From: Centroberyx gerrardi
Lineage: Eukaryota > Chordata > Actinopteri > Beryciformes > Berycidae
Assembly (NCBI RefSeq): GCF_048128805.1
Contig: NC_136017.1
Span: 7,889,807 to 7,953,806, forward strand
DNA length: 64,000 bases
Direction of reading: 5' to 3'
The first letter of the stretch is position 1, and each line of letters opens with the position of its first letter. The notes under the pieces were generated by a model that was not told the DNA's origin, searched no databases, and worked only from the letters and a program-made list of their open reading frames with translations. Both the position numbers and the translations under genes were made by a program. This document shows positions 59,401-64,000 of this stretch, in pieces.

Positions 59401-62400
59401 CAGCAAACATCCATGAACTCCTTAATGAATTATTTTGTGAATTCATCTCCCCAAAGATAAAAAAAATGGCTGGTTCTGAGATCCTTGTGTTTGCAGCTTC
59501 ATCCGATGCCCTGGCAGAATTCACCTGAAAGAAATTCCCTTCTCTTTCAGCGGTTGTGCACGTCTTGATTTTTCAAGCACCCAACACACAATTAGCTGTC
59601 CCCCCAGGAGCTGTAGTGACTAAGGACCGCAAAAGAACTGACTTAAAATATCTAATCACAACTTTTTCCCTCCCCATCTCCATATTTTGCTTGATTTGTG
59701 TCACAAAAGTGTACGTTTTGTATTTCAGACCATTGCCCTCTTGAACATTTACCGTAACCCTCAAAACTCTGCCCAGTCTGCTGATGGTTTACACTGTAAG
59801 TTCTCCCTTCATATGCAGGACCCTGCGGCACTGACTGCACTTAATTTACTACATCACACCTCCCCACATTGAAAAAGGCTAATTTGGCCCAGTGTAGGAA
59901 CATGTACTCTAGGCTCCTCTGACTCATCCCATCTTTTCCTGTATATAAAACAACTAAATCTTTGATATTTTCCCCCCTCCAAAAAACTTTTGTCTTTATT
60001 TAGCCTAAATGTTAACTGGCCACATGCTGTTTTGCGTGTTTTGCTGGCCTAACTCAAAGTACTTGAGTAAATGTGATACAATAATGTGCACAGCTTTGGC
60101 TTAGACCCTTCATTCCTTGAGTTTTGCTGATGTGAAACAGATGTGATAGACTTAAAAGCTTTAATTTACTTACTCTTGGCGTGTTATTTTGCTTTACACT
60201 TACCAGTTACTGCTTCACATTAAAGTACACAGTTTTTGCTTTCAATTCAGTGAGGCCAGGTTTCTACTAGGGCTGTCCCCAACTTAGGAAATTCTCAGTC
60301 ATCCAATAGTCAATAATTTAATGAACTAGTTGTATAGTCAACTTAATCGTTATCTTCCCACTGCAAATACATGCAATTACAGTTTTTTATCACAGAACAC
60401 CGATATACAGTATATATTTGTAAACCTTGTTCTGAACTTGTTATACTAACAAGTCTTAGTTGAGGAAAACCCTACGAACCAAACGGATGACTAAGAGGGG
60501 ACAGCTCTAGCTTTTATATTGCATCTGTGAAATAAGTTGAATAGACTGAGAAAGGCATGGGAGGGGGAAGATGTTCATTGTAGCATCTAGTAATATACAC
60601 ATACACGATTGGAAACATGATACTCATTTGTTTATGCATGCTGAGTAAATTCTATAATCTCTAACTTTAGCAGTTACAGCGACGCATCATGCTAAGCTGC
60701 TACATGTAGTTTTGTCTCTTAAAAGTTAAAGTGTAACACAGCAGATTTGAAGACTTTTCCTTTTCCAGCGCTGCTCGTCTAGCTGTGCCTTGACTAGTTT
60801 TGTTGAAATTTTGTAGGTGCCGTCAGCGATGTGGAGATGCAGGAGCATTATGACGAGTTCTTTGAGGTGAGCGACATTTTGTGCTTCTGACGTGGCTTAA
60901 TTCTACATAATTCTACGCAACGTGCCCACTCACAAGTTTGTCAGCTGTTTTTGTAATGTCCTGCTACCCCGGGGACCAAACGGGAACAAAATGACACTGA
61001 CTCAGTATTGACCCATGTTTCACTGATGTAAGAATCATGTATTAGTTTAAGAGCAAATATTTACACAGCAGGAAAAAACCACAGGCTGTCCGCATGGAAA
61101 GCAGGGGCTAAATTTCAGAGTTTAAACAAAATTGGCCTAGGTGAGAAGATGTAGCAATTTTCTTGCTTTTATTCCCTCTTAACTCTATTGTGATCTTGTC
61201 AATAGGCCTTGAATAAGAGGCTAAGATCAGTAATAATCTTAGTTTCTCAATATTTTTTTGAACTCATTTTATATAGAGAGGCTGAACACTTCCCAGCTGC
61301 TTTTGAAATGTGGTTATGCTAGAAAGGAATGCATTGAATCACGAGGCAAACTTTGGATACTCAGCCCACGTAAACATAACCTCTAATCCGATGAATAATG
61401 GAAACCTCAGAGCCAGTGAAAGACTTTATAACTTTATAGCTAAGTAGGCTCAACCTAATTCAGTATTGTTTTTTGATCTTTGCCCACAGGAAGTGTTCAC
61501 AGAGATGGAGGAGAAGTATGGAGAGGTGGAGGAGATGAACGTATGTGACAATTTGGGCGACCACCTTGTGGGCAACGTCTACGTCAAGGTTGGTGACGGA
61601 TCTGAACGTAGCTATGGGGGGCAGAAGTAAAAAAAAGGAAAGGATAAAAATGGATATGATGAAAAAATCCATGTGAATGGAATGATAAATTGTCAGGTGG
61701 TTGATGATGATTGATCAGAGGTTTCATCATGTGTGTCAGTCAGAAACCACAATCAGTGACTTTTCTGCTGTGTAGATCTATCAAATCACATTACAATTTA
61801 TCACTCAGTTTTTCAATTTGCATGGATTTTCATCTCGTTTTTTAATTTTTTATCATGTGAATGTGTTGCTACCACCACCAGTAGTTGCTGAAGTATGTGC
61901 TTCCTGTGTGTAGTTTCGTCGTGAGGAGGACGCAGAGAAAGCAGTCATGGACCTGAACAACCGCTGGTTCAACGGCCAGCCAATCCACGCAGAGCTCTCC
62001 CCCGTCACCGACTTCAGGGAAGCCTGCTGCCGCCAGTACGAAATGGGGTGAGTATCATTTGGTCTAAGGCCTCATCTGGTAGATCTGGTAGTGCCGTTAA
62101 CAACTGATAACATGGTAACTACTGGATATTGTAATAAGTTGTCGAAATGTGATATAATGTTCCTTTAAACAAGTTGAAAATGTAATAAACCCTTAATGCA
62201 ATAGATTCCTGCATAGTGTAATAACGTCACATTATTATGTTCCCATTTCTAGGGACATTTAATTACATTTTGACAAGTTGTTCCATTATCCAGCAGATAT
62301 TACATTATTACATTATCAGTTGCTACAACCCCAAGAACAACCAGTGTGTCCATCAGCAGCCATGTGTCCTGTACACATGGCTGCTGTTTTTTCTCTATAA

Positions 62401-63741
62401 TGCACCGGTGGCCAATTCCAGACACACTCTTTGATGCGGTTTCTAGTCTTTTAGGCCATTTTTTGAAGAGTTTCCTGGTGAAAGGCAAGTGGCGTGAAAT
62501 GATAAATATTTGAGAAGCTAAAATAATTTTAAAAAATCATAATCAAAGTGTGTGTGTGTGTGCGGATTTGCCGAAGGGGGTCTGGAGTTGGCATGTTGGT
62601 ATATTACTCATAAGTCATTTTTGGTAAGGGAAAAGGCAGCAGGGTGGTGTAGTGAGTAGGAAGACTTCAACCAGGGGGTCAGAGTTCAAACCCTACTTTT
62701 GGCAAGCATCCAGCCTGCTGAAGTGTCCTTGAGCAAGACACTGAATCCCTACCAGCTGTAGGGATGCTGTATAAACTATGACATTATTATTATTGTTAAA
62801 ATGCAAAGGTAAAATTTATAAACGTGTAAGGTAAACGTATGATCCTCTCCAGCATGAATCCCTCAGTGGTTTTCCATTAGACTGGGTGTTGTTTGCTTTG
62901 TCAGCGGTTGGACTAACTTTGTCCAAAGGGAGATAATGTTCAGATGTTCGTCAGCCGTGAAGGCCGGCGTGCTGGCATGCTTATCGGCATGTGAAAGTGG
63001 CTACAAGTGAACTTTTTCTCATGATGTTGATCTACAAACACAAGCCCGGCTAGTTTTTAACCCTTCGTGTCCCATTCGCCCCACAGAGAGTGCACCCGAG
63101 GAGGCTTCTGCAACTTCATGCACCTGAAACCTATATCCCGGGAACTGCGTAGGGAGCTGTATGGCCGCCGCAGGAAAAGGTACGAAAATCCAGAAAGTGA
63201 AGGATTTGTGTTTGTATTTGTATTTCAAGATCTCCCTGTACCCAGCAGTCCATGATTTGAGATTCAATGGAATTATGCAGTGACCAAAAAAGTGTTAAAC
63301 AAATCAAAACTATCTTATATTTTTGATTATTTAAAGTAGCCGCCCTTTGCCTTGATGGAAAGACAAAGGCTTTGGAAAGAAATTCATACATAGGCATCAA
63401 CTTCACTATTTATATTTCTATATATGTCTAAAAAAAAACAAATTTCAAGCATTTAAGCATAAGCCTTTAGATCAAAATGGCTTTAAGATAATGAAAAACA
63501 GTACATTCAATCAGGTGTGTCCAAACTTTTTTTTTAAAAAACTGCCCTGTCTAGAAATGTTCCCTCTCCTCCTCCTCCCTCCAGGCACCGCTCTCGCTCG
63601 CGTTCCCGGGAACGGCGCTCTCGCTCCAGGGATCGTGGACGTGGAGGCGGAGGCGGAGGTGGAGGTGGAGGTGGAGGCGGAGGTGGGCGGGACCGCGAGA
63701 GGCGGAGGTCAAGGGACCGGGAACGCTCTGGAAGATTCTAA
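56446..63741 (+). CDS. u2af1: U2 snRNP auxiliary factor small subunit (U2AF35)
   Basis: Exons: 56446-56489, 57051-57138, then one of 58488-58554 or 59729-59795, 60817-60866, 61490-61588, 61914-62047, 63087-63179, 63585-63741, giving 243 residues. Zinc finger 1 uses Cys18, Cys27, Cys33 and His37. The UHM domain spans roughly residues 45-147 and includes Trp134, the residue that docks on U2AF65. Zinc finger 2 uses Cys155, Cys163, Cys169 and His173. An RS region with about 15 glycines ends in RSGRF. Ser34 and Gln157, the human leukaemia hot spots, are conserved. The protein recognises the AG of 3' splice sites in the nucleus together with U2AF65. Human U2AF1 is 240 residues, so this copy is full length. 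Confidence 0.98.
58488..58554 (+). CDS. u2af1: u2af1 alternative exon (TILIQ form, Ab-type)
   Basis: 67 nt, acceptor CCCTCTGCAG, donor GTAAGT. Encodes [20 protein letters not shown] then SRC. It is mutually exclusive with the exon at 59729. It matches the human U2AF35b-type exon from memory. Confidence 0.92.
59729..59795 (+). CDS. u2af1: u2af1 alternative exon (TIALL form, U2AF35a-type)
   Basis: 67 nt, acceptor TTGTATTTCAG, donor GTAAGT. Encodes [20 protein letters not shown] then LHC. If joined after the first alternative exon the frame shifts and reaches TAA at 59755-59757, so double inclusion gives a prematurely terminated transcript. Confidence 0.95.
60268..60509. mobile_element. hAT-like MITE in u2af1 intron
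   Basis: The ends TAGGGCTGTCCCC and GGGGACAGCTCTA are inverted repeats. The flanking octamers GTTTCTAC and GCTTTTAT differ only by transitions, consistent with an old 8-bp target duplication. Confidence 0.75.
62636..62810 (+). mobile_element. tRNA-derived SINE in u2af1 intron
   Basis: A box-A-like GGTGTAGTGAGTAGGAAGAC and a box-B-like CAGAGTTCAAACCC are followed by GTGTCCTTGAGCAAGACACT and an ATTATTATTATTG end. Confidence 0.65.
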
Positions 63742-63950
63742 ATGCAGCCAAGACTGATCCAATGTCCTACCAAAACCCCCCTCCCCTCCCCTCCCCTCCC
63801 CTCCCCTCGTGCCCCTACCAGTCATCATGATGTTTTTTTCTGTTTTTTGGTGAATTGTTGGAAGTGTTTAATTTGTTTTCTTTTATTCCCTTTTTTTAAG
63901 ACAAGCTTGTGTCGCTTTCGCAATAAAACAAATTTGTTACTCTGTACTGG
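63742..63950 (+). terminator. u2af1: u2af1 3' UTR and poly(A) signal
   Basis: AATAAA lies at 63922-63927 with GT-rich sequence beyond. The UTR holds a CCCCT tandem run (about 63776-63808) and T-rich tracts. Confidence 0.8.
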
Positions 63951-64000
63951 GTCCACTTGCATATGTCAACGTCAAGTCTTTTCTTCTGTAGTACTTGTTT

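Overview
The window is vertebrate nuclear DNA, almost certainly from a teleost fish. Genes are split into short exons with GT-AG introns. Long (CA/GT)n tracts, tRNA-type SINEs, L1/Tx1-like and fish-type non-LTR retroposon relics and many small hAT-like and TTAA-flanked elements fill the introns and intergenic DNA. The gene content is the CD200-BTLA immune-checkpoint neighbourhood (adjacent genes in human 3q13.2), followed by the splicing-factor gene u2af1.

Layout. 1-6.3 kb holds retroposon relics and the last cytoplasmic-tail exons of a CD200-like gene whose Ig exons are not visible. 6.46-13.36 kb (+) is a CD200-like gene with signal peptide, IgV, IgC, TM and tail exons; its IgV exon carries an in-frame TGA exactly where the strand-C tryptophan should be, so it is probably a pseudogene or a null allele. 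The downstream part of this gene and the 2.3-6.3 kb segment are two copies of one tandem duplication. 19.65-32.38 kb (+) is a second CD200-like gene with two consecutive CD200-type IgV exons, an IgC exon, a TM exon and a short tail. 38.5-44.7 kb and 45.9-55.7 kb are tandem copies of a unit each carrying a BTLA gene on the minus strand. The distal copy, btla-2 (48.1-55.1 kb), is complete, with YDN, ITIM and ITSM-like motifs. In the proximal copy, btla-1 (41.5-44.3 kb), a hAT-like element and a second insertion break the tail exon, removing the ITIM/ITSM part. 56.45-63.74 kb (+) is u2af1, complete, with the two mutually exclusive 67-nt exons.

How the genes fit together. In mammals CD200 on one cell restrains myeloid cells through CD200R, and BTLA on lymphocytes is an inhibitory receptor for HVEM (TNFRSF14). 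Here the CD200-like genes run toward the BTLA genes, and both families have been locally duplicated and partly decayed. That pattern suits fast-evolving immune receptors. u2af1 is a conserved housekeeping gene and marks the right edge of the cluster.

I found no wholly new gene system. The strongest unusual points are the TE-mediated loss of the inhibitory tail of one BTLA paralogue, the V-V-C architecture of the second CD200-like gene, the Trp-to-stop change in the first, and element insertions that can be dated because an empty copy of the same site lies in the same window.
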